A stretch of DNA of 64,000 bases, from the NCBI GenBank assembly GCA_018524725.1, contig JAEUWP010000410.1:46991-110990 (forward strand). The letters are read 5' to 3'. This DNA comes from Podaxis mareebaensis. Lineage: Eukaryota; Basidiomycota; Agaricomycetes; Agaricales; Agaricaceae. Positions 1 to 12,300 of the stretch are shown piece after piece. Every line of letters starts with the position of its first letter. The first letter of the stretch is position 1. The position numbers were made by a program, and so were the translations under genes. The notes beneath the pieces were generated by a model, which had not been told where the DNA came from, made no database searches, and saw only the letters and a program-made list of their open reading frames with translations.

Positions 1-493
1 TGTTGCCACTCCTCGAGGCTCTGCCGTTCCTGGGACGGATCGCTGTCCTTGCCGCTCCGTCTACGCCATCCGACCTCTTTGGAACTACCAGAGTTGTCAC
101 GGCGTAGGGCATCCTCTAACATTTCGTTGTTGGAAATGACTAACGCCAAGTTCGATTTGGCGACATTGAGCTGAACCTCGAGGTCGGCCTGGGTCTTATA
201 TGCTTCAGACAAGAGCGAGGACTAGTCGCACGAGAGCAGGGTCAGAGCTTGCCTAGAGACAGTCAGCCATATCGCACCAGTTCAGTTACTCTGTTGATGA
301 CCATGTCCAACGCAAGCCGGAGATCCTCCTCCTGTCCGTCAGCCTTGACCCGCCGAGCATCGTGCAACTCTTCTTCAATTTTCAAAAAAATTGGGTTGGA
401 ACCTGACTTTTGTTGGGTTGCATTGAGACTGTCCGTGCGCTTGGGTAGACCGTTGGCAGAATTGGACCGAAGGGAGGACGGAAAGTGTAACAT
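1..493 (-). CDS. Coiled-coil protein, 5' part only (runs off left edge)
   Basis: Two exons are visible on the minus strand. The first starts at an ATG at 493 (MLHFPSSLRSNSANG...) and ends at 278. A 56 bp intron (222-277, GTGCGA...CTAG) restores the frame into a second exon that runs to the window edge. The joined protein is charged and strongly helical: the stretch around IEEELHDARRVKADGQEED and the second exon (KTQADLEVQLNVAKSNL) show coiled-coil spacing. I do not recognise the family. The start codon lies only 101 bp beyond the stop of the oxygenase gene on the same strand, which is tight for a promoter. An upstream first exon may therefore have been lost, or the two genes may simply be packed closely. 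Confidence 0.6.
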
Positions 494-593
494 CGTCGTT
501 GGCTGCAGAGGTCCAACAACAACGCAGATCCCATATCCGGTCACAAAATCATGTCACATTGTCACATTAATGTATTTACAACACTTCCTCTTC

Positions 594-2031
594 TCAGTAG
601 GCACTCCCCTTTCCGGAGTAACCACTCGGGAATATCTCCTTGAAGAGCTCGGGATAGTGGATCTGAGCTGTCTCTGGATGGCTCCTGAACGCAATCCTGT
701 CAGTCCAACCATACTACCACAATCGGCCACCAACTTACTTTACTCGTCCTATTAGGTTGACTCTCCCTGATGGTTCCCTATCAAACTCGGAGAAATTAAC
801 CGCTAAGGATGCCAGATCAGTATCTATCTCGCATATGATAAATAACGACGACACATACAATCAGTTGTAGCGACTGCCCCTCGCTCATCCCTCAATCTAA
901 GAATTTCGGGCGGAACTAGGATGGAATTTGTCAGTTTCACACTAGCCCGTGGTTTGGGAAAGAACGTACAGTCGAGGACCTCATCGGCGAGTCTTATACC
1001 TAACGAAATATTCTGGAAAAATGGCACGGAATATCGTGGTGTGTCCCCTTTAGGCGACAACACCCTATGGGATGTTGCTCGTGCGATTCCACGGGTAACG
1101 AACTCAAGGGCTTTGGGATGCAGAGTTATGCATTAGTCGACTATGAGTGGCTATCCCTCACCTTTGCCAATATTGATGACGAAAGTCCCTGGGATAGGTG
1201 GCGCATCAATCCATTCTCCCGAGAGATTCTGCACCTGTAGGCCCGCGTGCGGTGAAGCTTGCAGAAGCTATTAGTGTCAGGACCATCGCTCATGAGATAA
1301 GCGCTCGAGCCGGTATCAACGAGTCAAGGCTCACGAAAGTCAAGAAGCCAGCGTCGTAATGAGGACCCACACCCTGGTCACTTCCGTCGGTCACAACAGG
1401 GTATTTTACGATCTTTCCGCGGTGTTGCATAAGTTCGGGCGAGTCGTAAAAATGGGCTAGTCCCTTTGGACCAAGGCCAAAGGCTTCTGCCATGAGAGAG
1501 CTGAACTTGTAACTGAGACTCTCTACTTCCTCAAGATATTTCTCAAAAGTCTCCCTGAATCCGGGAATTAATTCCTCATCAGGCCACTGGAAGATAGCAA
1601 ATATCATTGACTGAACCTTGTCGGATCGAGAAACCAAAACGCACCTGGCTTGGACCCCACAGACGATAGTAGTCAGGGTCCCCTTTCTGCCACCGGCACT
1701 TGTGCTTGGTGCCAAAGTCAAACTGTTCGCGTTGATCAACCTGACCCTTCGTAAGTTCTGTTCCCAGACGTGAGTAGCCCAAGAAATGTTCTGAGTTGGC
1801 CATTTTGATCTTGTCCTTTGCTTCTTGAGATAAATCAAAAAGTCTGGGTATGTAGCTTATGAGCCTGTCCACGACATCTTGGGGGACCGGGTGGTTCTTG
1901 AGATACAGAAAGCCCACGTTGATGAGGGCATTCCTTAGTTGGCTGATGAAGATTGCCCTGTCGGCTTCGTTGGAAAGTAAGGAGTAGTCAAGAATGGGAA
2001 CGCTTGAAAAGTTGCTGGCGCTGGGAGACAT
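594..2031 (-). CDS. 2-oxoglutarate/Fe(II)-dependent oxygenase (isopenicillin N synthase-like)
   Basis: Seven exons (2031-1645, 1586-1335, 1267-1162, 1110-970, 915-859, 802-739, 684-594) join to 1,098 nt, 365 aa, with every splice phase agreeing. The N-terminus (VPILDYSLL...) is the DIOX_N region, with NVGFLYLKNHPV typical of the family. The facial triad and co-substrate residues are all present: HxD in GPHYDAGFLTF, the distal His in ARATSHRV, and the RxS motif in PRYSVPFF, which binds the 2-oxoglutarate carboxylate. Such enzymes are cytosolic and hydroxylate, desaturate or cyclise small molecules; the substrate cannot be told from sequence. No other biosynthetic gene is adjacent, so cluster membership is not supported. 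The gene looks intact. Confidence 0.93.
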
Positions 2032-4063
2032 GGTGTTGGTGGTGATGGTGAAGCGCTTTACGGCAAGTGCCCCCCCGCTGGGTTAATAAGGATTCGGTCT
2101 TGTGCGAGATGACACAATCATATGGACATACGGTGAAATCTGGGAGCCATATTTTCGCAACCTATCAAATCATAGAACCGTGATTCACTGGAATGGACAG
2201 GTCGGCGTCCGAAAGTCTAAGCTCAGACACAGCAGGACCACATTATGTAAGACTCACAAGTACCCCTCCTGTGCAGCACGAGAGAATATATACAAATCAC
2301 CAAAAACGAGTCTTATCCACATTAAGAGCGCGGGCTTCCTTGACAAGCTAATGAGTCCACCGATCTCTCCCTATCGACCACAGGAAACCCCTTGACGAGC
2401 GCCTGAAAATGCAGTGTTACCGATAAAAGGTAAATTTATGTGCGCTTCCGTTATGGAGTAACCTCTCTTCCTCTTGACATGATCCTGCCTACTCTAACTA
2501 TCCAAATGCGCTGGAGCATCCACAAAAACATCCAAACGTAATATATTGCTTCTAAAGCTGTTGGTGCTATTAAGGTAACTTGTCAGTTGGACGTAGAGGC
2601 CTCAATCAGACATGGGGCTACGAACGACTAGTATAAGTTGTTCTTGCCGGCCAGGGATTGATGCGCATAATAATGTGCTTCCTTGCGCCAAGTCCAACGC
2701 AGGATACACACTGATGATGTACAAGGCGGTCACACCTGGTTACACGTTCCCCCTTTCTGTCCTGTACCTACCGGGCCGTGAACCAATTTTTACTTCTGGA
2801 ACTCATCTCTTCACCCTGAGATGATTGGCTGCCTCCAATATGTACCGTGTTTTAAGCATAATCTCGCTTCTACGTGCTGTGTGTGATTATAGAATTTATT
2901 CTTCATAAGATGCAGGCCCCACTCCGTTTCGTCATTGACATTCTTGTTATCTACGAAATTTTCCCTGATTCTCTCCCGGTTCCAGCGAGCTTTTATGCTT
3001 TTCGAAAGCAAATACGTTACTTAAGAGCCTCTACGTACCATACATATATGATATTGTGCATACAACATCAGTAAGCAATATACACCTCTTCCAAGTCTCG
3101 CCGAAGCACGATGTCGATTGTCGATCATTGATATGCCAATTTGTTGTTGACGTACCCGAAGCCAGCCTCCTGCTTTGAACTCCAGCCATCGTTCAAAGCC
3201 GTTCTACTTGTCATTGCGGACGAAAGCATTCTTTCGTTCTTAGCGATTTCTCCCCCGTTCGTGTCGTAATCTCAAGTAACGAACTTGTATTCAGCAGATA
3301 GATTGTTCGCAGAACTATTATAATATATCATTGATCTACTGTTTTATGATATATTTTTTAGTCCCTAGAGCCTTTCAAGTGTATTATGTATATCAGTCCG
3401 GAGACAGCATGTAAGTATTCGAAAGTCCGGCATTGTCGCTGATCTGTTATCGTCTGCTGCCTGAGATGTTCGTCCATCCGAATCAGAATCGAGCGAACCC
3501 TAACTCTTTACTCAACGTTTCAGTGCACGGGACGGAACTCAAGGTGACATCAACCGGGTGTTGGGATTCGCGTGCAGGGATCTGAACCTCAATCGATTGG
3601 GATATCTGATTCCGGTGAATCCTGTGTCATTTATCCACGATTGGAAACACTTAATAGCTGGGAGGCGGTGGTGTCAGGATCGTGGAGGTCAGATGCCATG
3701 TGTTCCTGCCATACTCCTGTGTCGATCTAATCAGTGTTGTAGGTTTCACTTTCTATCGCGTCCCCGCGGGCGCTGATCGGAGTCGCTGTATCATCTTTTT
3801 TCAACGTAAATCCAACTGTGGATGGAAGATGGCAACTTCCGGGATGATCAACAAATCGGGAGTTACTAAACCAATTGTGTTATATTTGTTTTAAGTTTCG
3901 ACTCCCCATGAACTTGAGCCTATGTACGGCCACATGAGGCGTGATATTTCTTCTGGAGGTTCGCAAACTTACCCCGGATTCCGTAGAAGGATCCTTGGGC
4001 TATTTGGGGGCCTGCACGTTTTCATATAACCGACTTCAGACGGTTACCGCACAGTAACAGGCC
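2032..4063. other. Gene-free interval between oxygenase and first Goodbye/ZZ gene
   Basis: About 2 kb with only short, composition-driven open frames and no recognisable domain on either strand. The last 50 bp before 4064 include a TATA-like TATAAC at 4025-4030, about 35 bp upstream of the ATG, a plausible core promoter for the following gene. I see no clear repeats or RNA genes here. Confidence 0.5.
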
Positions 4064-7000
4064 ATGACCTCCTTCCCCATGCCTCCAATGCCTACACCCG
4101 CTCCCGGGACGGGAGATGCTCTGACAGACGCGTATCTGACACTTAAAAACTCGAAAGAAGCTCCAGGAAAGAGAGAGCAAGCCTTCGACAGTCTGGGTAC
4201 GTGTTGGTGGCCTTTGCCTGTTGTCTCAATCTGACGGTTTTTATACACGCAGGAAACGCTATCTTGTCCGCCGGTGATTCGCCAACATTGTCATTCTTGA
4301 ACCAATTCTATGAGTCCAACTGTTCAGTCATCAACACTGCCGCAGCTGGAATCGCGTCTTTCGATAGTAAAACCATCGACGGTGCGATATCTGGATTCGC
4401 GGACTCCGTCAAAGTCGTAATGAATGGTCTTGACGCGCTTGGTCAAATACATCCCTTCGTCGGAGGTATGTTCGAATTCTCACCACACTCGATGTCCATC
4501 AACAAATGTATCAGTGGCCGTTGTCGCGTTCAAGCTCGTCGTGACGCTCGATATGACCAGAAGAGAGAATAACCAGAAAGTCATGGCCGTGAAAATACAA
4601 ATGCAGCAGATGATGTGTACGCTGTTCCAGTATGTTCTCGTCCACCTCTCTTATGTCCTCGGCTTAACTCCAGGCTAGGTTGCGCCGAATCAAGGACCCG
4701 GACGAGGTCGGACCTGACGGCACGATACTGAAGGATCGCATGCAGCCTCTGATGGAGCAGATCGCGCAGGACATCAAGGAATGTGGCTCAGCCTGTGATG
4801 TATACTTGAAGAAGAGTTTCATTGGTGGGTCCACCTTTCATCGTCTCGGACCACGACTGATTTCGAGCAGCCAGGACTCTCAAATCGAAGATTTATGAAG
4901 CTCGCTTAGCCGGTTATGCGGCGAAATTTATGGACTACCGAGATCAGCTCGACAAGGCACTAAATGTTCATATCGCCCTTGGAGTTGATGCAGCCAACGA
5001 AAAGTTGGACACGCAATCAACCCAGCTTCAATCGATCGAAGAAAAACTCGACTTGTTGTCAACGGTATTCCGCCAACTGGATACACCGCGAGAGAGAGAG
5101 GTCCTTGAATTCATCGAGCAGAATGGAGGTGCGAAAGCTGTAATCGACCGCAACGATCTCGTCCAAGGTCTCGTCAAAAAGTCTGGAGAAACGATGACTA
5201 ATTTGGCCGATAAGAGCCTTACCAGCAAGAGTGATGTTGATTCTGTCAAGGAGAAGCTGAAGAAGGAATTGACAGAGGATGTGGACGTGGTGTTGAAGCG
5301 GAACTTTATGCTTTTCGATCGCAAGTTAGAGATTCAAAGTCGAAACATTGCGGACGCGTTGGAGAAGCAGGGGCGATATATCGTAAGCGTCCTCTCCGCG
5401 GGAACTCACGACAAGATCAAAGATATTGTGAGTGTGCTGACATAGCATCGATTCAGGCAACTGACGTACTGCCTAGGACCTGCAAAACCTATGGAGGGAA
5501 ATGGTACGACTTAGCCGACTTGAAAAATTGCCAGCGCTAACCTCGAGGTCCTATTTTGTAGGGTTGGAAGGGCAGCGTAAAGGCCCGTCACTTCGTCCTC
5601 GCATTGCGCGATTACTTTATCGACCAATTTGCGACCGGCACACCGCTTCCCAGGGCTGGTGAAACCTTCACAATCCAAGCACCAGCACCAGAGCCTTCGT
5701 TTATCACTGCGGGCCACCTGACTACCTTGAGGACAATCAGTCAATCCGGACTCGCTGATGACCAGTGGGCGCTAGAATACATCAACGTCGCTCATCTCCA
5801 GTCGATCTTGGAGGCTATCGATGATGATGGGACCGGATTCATCAGTATCAAGGAAGCAAATACATTTGCAGTCGAGCGTCCGAAGGGTTGGAGGTGAGTG
5901 TACTTTTTTCCCGGGCTCTATGTAAATCGCCCTCACTTCGAATTTAGTTTACTCCACTGGATTGCGTTTTGGGCCAAGGGTGAGTTCCACCGCCCTCCTC
6001 GCGTTGACATCACTGGTTACATTCTTTTTGAAAGGCTGGGAAATGAGTCTCGCGGATTACGAAAATAAGATATTCCTGGTTCTCCAGCAGATGGATAAGC
6101 TCCACCAAAATGTCCTCAAGGAGAACCGGTACTATGTTGACACCTACCTTCGACACTACAGTATAACCGGCATTGAGCTCATTCTGCGATCAGTCAAGAC
6201 CGCCAAGGATTATGGCCAAGTCTGTCACGAGCTCGTCTCTCTCACGGAGTCTTATACGAGTGCTGAGGAGGAAAGGTTTTGAAAGAATCTGGATAACATA
6301 TGTTACGACATAGATAGCGCTGGGACTGTCACACTCATTACTGGCCCTGGAAGGATCGAACGTGTACGTGCCTCCACTCTACCCCAGTTTTGTCTTATTG
6401 CTCATGTGTCGTTTCAGTATCTGTTCCCGCTCTTATACCTGACACTCAAGCGTCACCTCGAGGTTTTCCACTATGCCTGTAGGCATGTTGTTGACTCCGA
6501 AGAATTTTCGCATATGTCTACGACTCTTGGATCGATCTTTGATGTTGTTGAACAGCGTATCGAAAGTCTCGGAGGTAGGTCATTGCAGCTCATTCTGACG
6601 CTGGTTGCTTATGCTATTGTTCTCAGCGATCTATAAGCAAGTTCATGTCGATCTCAATAACCATCTCGAAAATTTTGCTCTTGGAATGGTGAGTCTACGA
6701 ATATACCGTCGACGATAAGCCCCCCATTAACGTGTGCTGCACATAGTTCCATGATTTCGCCGTGAGCGAATACAGCTACGGCTCCCGGGAAAGTCTCATT
6801 ATGGGCTGGGAGGATACGTCGAAGACCAAGAATGAATCTGACGAGAATAGGATCGTCGAGGACCCGGAAAACGTCAAACCCATCTTCTCCTTCGACCCTG
6901 ATTCTCAGAACAACTACCGTGGAGAATGGCAAGGCTGGCCATCTCACTCTTTCGATGCCGATCCCTACACAGGTACGATGTATGGGTTTTGGACTGGTCA

Positions 7001-8895
7001 TTTCTGGTCCACACAGAGAAAGAGTACGATCTGCGCTCTCGGTCTGACGCAACTCAGGATCGAGGTCGATCCTGAGGACAGTGGCCTTTTGAAGGGGTTT
7101 GCTGTGACGTACTCTGGCAAACTCAAGGTATATGGTCGGAGACGATGGTTCAAGGGGACAGACTCGGAGTTTGAAGAGTTTGACATAGTTATGTCGTTCG
7201 ATGACGGGTATTCTGTGAGGCTTATTGGACGTTTGGTTGAAGGGGATGAAGAGCTTGTTGGAGGATGGTCTACATTTTTTGAGAAAGAAGACGCGAAGAA
7301 GGCATATAATGATCGTCCATTCGGTGATGATCCTTCGGTAGAGGGTGAAGGGGAGGCTAAGCCGGTGGGGGAGGGTGAGGAGGGTGAAAGCAAACAGGAA
7401 GGCGAAACGCAGGAGGCGGAGGAGACGCGGATGAACAACGGCGCGACTCAAGGAGGTGAGACAGAAATGGAAGTGGCTAAGGAAGGGAAATTGGGGGAAG
7501 AGACAAAGGAGCCGCAAGAAGAGGAAAATAACGTCGTGGAACCAGAGCAGGATGTGCAACAAACCGAGGGTGATGAAGAAGCCAACGCTACCAATACCGC
7601 TGACCCGCAAATTCCGGATAAAGCTGATGAGGAAGAACCCGTCGTTAAGACCTTCATCCTCCGTCGTACCCCGGTAGAAGTGTCTGCTTTCCGACATATC
7701 TTATACGAGGACGAGAATAAGGCGAAAGCTCGTTGGAATTTCCTCCGCGAGGCCGTCCTGTACCTTGTCCGGCAGCGCCTCTGGTCTTGGAGTCATTTCA
7801 AAGCCTGGAGTGCCGATCGCCGGGCATTCCTTGATTACTATAGACGCAACTGGCTGCTTTCGACCTGCAATTTCATGACTCCTAACCCCCTCACTCAAGC
7901 AGAGAAAGAGACATGGTATGATCTGAAGTTCCGCCTGGCCCCCTCACTCATCCGCCTTTGTGTGGAGACTTTAAACTGGTCTCTGTACAGACTTCCGTTC
8001 CATTAGTACGTTTCCTAGCTCTCTGTATGCAACTGAATGTTCACCCATACACCGCAGCGGCATCTCGTGTGACGGATGCCACTACCGTCTTATCGAACCG
8101 CGTTTCATCTGCCTGACATGTATAGATCCCGAGATGTCCAACTCATTTGACCTTTGCTCTCAATGCATGGACAAACCCGCCGAGCGCCACGATTTCACCC
8201 ACACCGTTGATCATACATTGATCAAAGCCCGAATATATATTCACGCATACTTCTTCGCCTGGCTCATCAACGAAGCCAGGTTGATGACTACTCGCTTGAA
8301 GAAGACATTTGCGGAGTTGATGTCTAAAGAAGAGCAGGATACACATGGTGTTGATGAACACGTTCCAATGGGCGGCCACCCAGAGTTACTCTGTGGTTGC
8401 TGTGCGAAACCAGTGACGATCCCTTGTTGGGTTTGTATAACCTGCGGTGAGTCTCATACCCTGCTTCTTTGGCAAGGTTAATCAAGACGTTCAGCACGCG
8501 AAACTTATGTCTGTGTCGACTGCGAGGAAAAAGAGTTGCCGGTTTTGAAGGATGGGCCTGGCTGTACTATTCACCGCCCTGATCACCACCTTCTCCGGCT
8601 TCATAACCTTGAGCCAGCACGGTTCGAGCGCGAGAAGGTGGACCCTACTGTTGCGCGAATCAATGCTTTGGAGACTGCCGTTAACCACAAATTCGAAGTT
8701 TTGGAGTCTATGGTGGAATCGCGTATCGCCGCTCTCGAAACAAAGGTTGAAGCACGCCTAGCATCGTTTGAATCCCTCCTCAGGAGAATCGCGCTTCAGC
8801 TCAACGTTCCCGATCAGAGCGAGCCGCCGAGAGTTAACGAGGTTGTTGCCAATCGTGACGATGCATCGAATGGAATAGCTCAGGGAGATGACTGA
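4064..8895 (+). CDS. Goodbye-like / EF-hand / tandem ZZ-finger protein, copy A, with an in-frame stop
   Basis: Fourteen exons can be followed from ATG 4064 to TGA 8893-8895, matching copy B exon for exon. Order: short N-terminus; helical domain with KLVVTLDMTRRENN, resembling the fungal STAND N-terminal Goodbye domain; long helical segment (4881-5430); EF-hand loop DDDGTGFISIKE (about 5821-5856); further helices; acidic disordered stretch (about 7340-7640); two ZZ-type fingers (about 8058-8220 and 8385-8590, with CxxC pairs and a terminal HxxxH); and a C-terminal coiled coil. A TGA at 6280-6282 lies in frame inside exon 9, between EEERF and KNLDNI, where copy B reads EEERLERNL. Homology continues beyond it with introns and frame intact. 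The product is either truncated after the EF-hand or the locus is a young pseudogene. No metal site downstream is lost. Biochemical role unknown. Confidence 0.8.
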
Positions 8896-9303
8896 TTCAT
8901 GTATGTAGGGCTTTGCATGTATCTGTATCATTCAATCGAATCATACACGGCGATCTCAGGGAATTTGGACAACCATTTTGATGCGAGATCACCGGTCGAA
9001 GAATCAAGACGACTCCTTTATTAAAGGTCTTCGGTGAGAACGCCAATCCGACGCGTTTCGAAGGTAGGCCCCCCGATTTGGCACAATTGTCAGGATTGTC
9101 GGGTGTCGTTAACGGGAATCTCGGGTTCAGGGAACGGTCATGAGGTTGCAGCGACAATCAGGGCAATCCTTGTCATTGATAAGCGCCTGGATCGAGGACA
9201 ACACGAACAAACGGGTGGAATCTGAACAGGCAGGCTAGGGTATACAACCTATTCTTATAAAGACTGATAATCTGAGTGTGAGTTATCAGTCGCCCAGTCC
9301 ATC
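8896..9303 (+). promoter_or_regulatory. Spacer and putative promoter of copy B
   Basis: A 408 bp spacer separates the tandem copies. A good TATA box, TATAAAG at 9256-9262, sits 42-48 bp upstream of the copy B start codon. The equivalent position before copy A carries only a weak TATAAC. This suggests that copy B has its own promoter rather than being read through from copy A. Confidence 0.5.
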
Positions 9304-12300
9304 ATGCCCTCCCCAGATCCTGACCAAAATCATGACGCTCTCTTGGTGGAAGCCCACAAAGCAACTTTCCAGACTACAGAGGTCGGCAAGGTTGAACAAA
9401 CGGTTGACCATTTTGGTAGGTCGCAAACTTGAGGTGCTTAAATGTGTGCAACATTAACGCGCTTGTTTTCTAGTGGATAATATCTCCGCGAAGGCGGAGT
9501 CTCCCACATTGGCCTTTGTTAACCAGTTCTATGCAGCTAATCAGGCTACCATCCAAGCTGCTGCCGCGGGGTTCTCGTCTCTCGATAACAAGTCGATCGA
9601 AAATGCAATCTCGACGTTCACGGAATCTGCAAAGGTGGTGATGAAGGGTTTGGACGCTCTCGGTCAAGTTCACCCATTCATTGGAGGTATGTCACGCAAC
9701 CGGTCCCGGCAAAGCTATGCCTCAACGAATATTCCAGTTGCTGTTGTTGCATTCAAGCTTGTCGTGACTTTGGACTTGACGCGCCGCGAGAATAATGCAA
9801 AAGTACTGGCCCTCCGTGTCCAGATGCAGGACATGATGTGTGTGCTCTTCCAGTGGGTAACATGCTATTGGAATTCCTGCAAGATTCCGCCATTGATCAA
9901 TATCCAGACTTCGACGCATGAGAGATCCTGAAGATTGTGGGCCTGACGGTATCACCATCAAGGACCGCATGCAACCTCTCATAGAACGCATCGCGAAAAG
10001 CATTAGAGAGTGTGGTTCTGCGTGCGATGCTTATTTAAAGAAGAGCTTCCTCTGTGAGTTGTTATGTATTTCCCTACAGGTTACGTCGCCTGACTCAGTG
10101 CAGCCAGAACCTTGAAGTGCAAGATTTATGAAAGCCGTTTGGCCGAATGGGCAACGGTATTCACGGACTACAAGGGAGAGCTCGAGCGGGCTGTGACAAT
10201 ACACGCTGCACTGGGCGTAGATGAGGCTAACGAGAAGCTGGACAAGCAACAGGCGACACTGAAGGGGATCGAGAACACGATGATGGAGATTTTTAAAAAG
10301 CTTGATACGCCACGGGAGAGGGAGGTGTCGAAGTTTATTGAGGAGAACGGAGGAGCAAGGGCTTGTATCGAGAAGGACGACCTCCTTACAAAGCTTATAT
10401 CGAAAACAGGGGAGTCAATTTCTTCCGTTGCTCAGCGTTCGACCGCGAAAGGCAGTGACGAGGTCGTGGCTGCTCGTAAGACTCTCTTGAAGGAACTTAC
10501 GGAGGATGTGGACGAGGTCTTTAGGAAAAACCTTGCGGTGTTTGAGGCCAAGATGGCAATCCAGCGCCAGCAAATAACGGATGCGATGGAGAGGCAAGGT
10601 CAACAAATCATGTCGGTACTGCTTTCGGGCGCCCATGACAGGATCAGGGACGCGGTAAGCTAGTGTCTTGTGACAGCCACTGAAACACTGCTCACATCAT
10701 TCCACAGGACCTGCAAAAATTATGGAAAGAGATGGTGGGTGTTCTTATTTCGGATCTTATCTCAAGAGATATGGACTTCTTGTGGTCAGGGATGGAAAGG
10801 GAGTGTCAAGGCTAGGCATTTCGTTCTCGCTCTACGGGACTACTTCACGGATCAGTTTAACATGGTGACGTATCCCACGAGTCCTCGTGTCGCCGCCGCC
10901 GCTCTCCCACCAACGCCTGGTGCATCTGATGAGGAACATGCTGCAGACGCCGAGGTCCTCAATAATCCCATTAGTCCTAATGACCGCTGGACCCTCGAAC
11001 ACATCAATATCGCCCACCTACAGCCCATTCTTGAAGCTATCGACGACGACGGTACTGGATTCATCAGCATAAAGGAAGCTAATACATTCGCAGTTGAACG
11101 GCCAAAAGGATGGACGTGAGTGTCATCTTTGTATGGATGGACTCGAATACACTCATATATTTCTCTAGCCTTCTTCATTGGCTAGCTTTCTGGGCGAAAG
11201 GCAAGAATGTTTCAGCCTTCAGTGTTGCGCAACATTCACATCCTTTTCTAGGGTGGCACCACAGCATCTCGAAGTACAAGAACCAGATTTACCTTCTTAT
11301 CCAACAAATGCACAGAGACTTGGACGATGTCCAACCTGACAACAGGTTCTCTGCGGACTGGTACCTCGATATGGACTGCTTCAGGTCTATTGAACAACTT
11401 CTCCGTTCTACAAAGACGGTCGACGAGAACGAGCGATTAGAGTCCGACCTTGCCCAGCTCACCGAATCATACGTGTCGAGTGAGGAGGAGCGTTTGGAGA
11501 GGAATTTGAAAAGTGTTGGATACAACATTGACTCTCCGGCCACTGTCTCTTTGATTACTGGGCAAGGACGGATAGAGAGGGTAGGTCAGTTGATCCATGC
11601 CATCGATGTAGTGCTGAAAGACAATTACAGCACGTGTATCCCTTACTCTATCTTGTTCTGAAGCACCATGCACGTATCGTCAAGGTTGCATGTCATCACA
11701 TCATCGACATAGGCGAATTAGATTATTGGGTAGAAAGCCTCAATTCCATCATCACAGTCGTCAAGCACAGAGTCGAAACGCTCGGAGGTACGTCACTCAA
11801 AACCAAATCATCGAATGGCGGTTGAAATTGGAGGATATCACAGCAATCTATAAGCAAGTCTACGTTGACGCGAGAATGCAACTCGAGAATTTTGCATTCG
11901 GCATGGTTGGGTCAACCGTTACTCCTATCATACTACGAACTCTTACGTTGTTTTCAGTATCGTTTAATTTGGGAAAGCCCCGACTCCTGGAAGCCTGTGG
12001 AGAATAGCTTCGCTACATGGCAGGATATATCAACTGACAGAGACGAATGTCAAGAGGACGAGTTTCGTCCAGAGGATGTCGAATTGCTACACTATCCTCC
12101 CCAGGATACATTCTCATACCAATCTATAGACGCCGACCTTCCACCATTCCAACTCGAAGCAGACGCGACTGCCTACTCCTCTGGCTTAGATGGTATCTGG
12201 ACGGGACATTGTTATCATACCGACTTTGACGGCGAGCGCGTCTCGGTAAAGGGTCTCCTGATGGTCCGTATCACGAATATTGAGGGAGGGTCATTGAGTG

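Noticed and set aside
6262..6320. A 38 nt intron that would remove the TGA in copy A
   Set aside because: The donor (GTTTTG) is poor, the intron is too short, and the junction reads into another stop.
6654..7697. A 347-codon minus-strand open frame rich in Leu/Phe that looks like a membrane protein
   Set aside because: It is antisense to the acidic exon of copy A. Glu/Gly-rich purine codons read backwards give Leu/Pro/Ser/Phe, and the sense frame has paralogue support.
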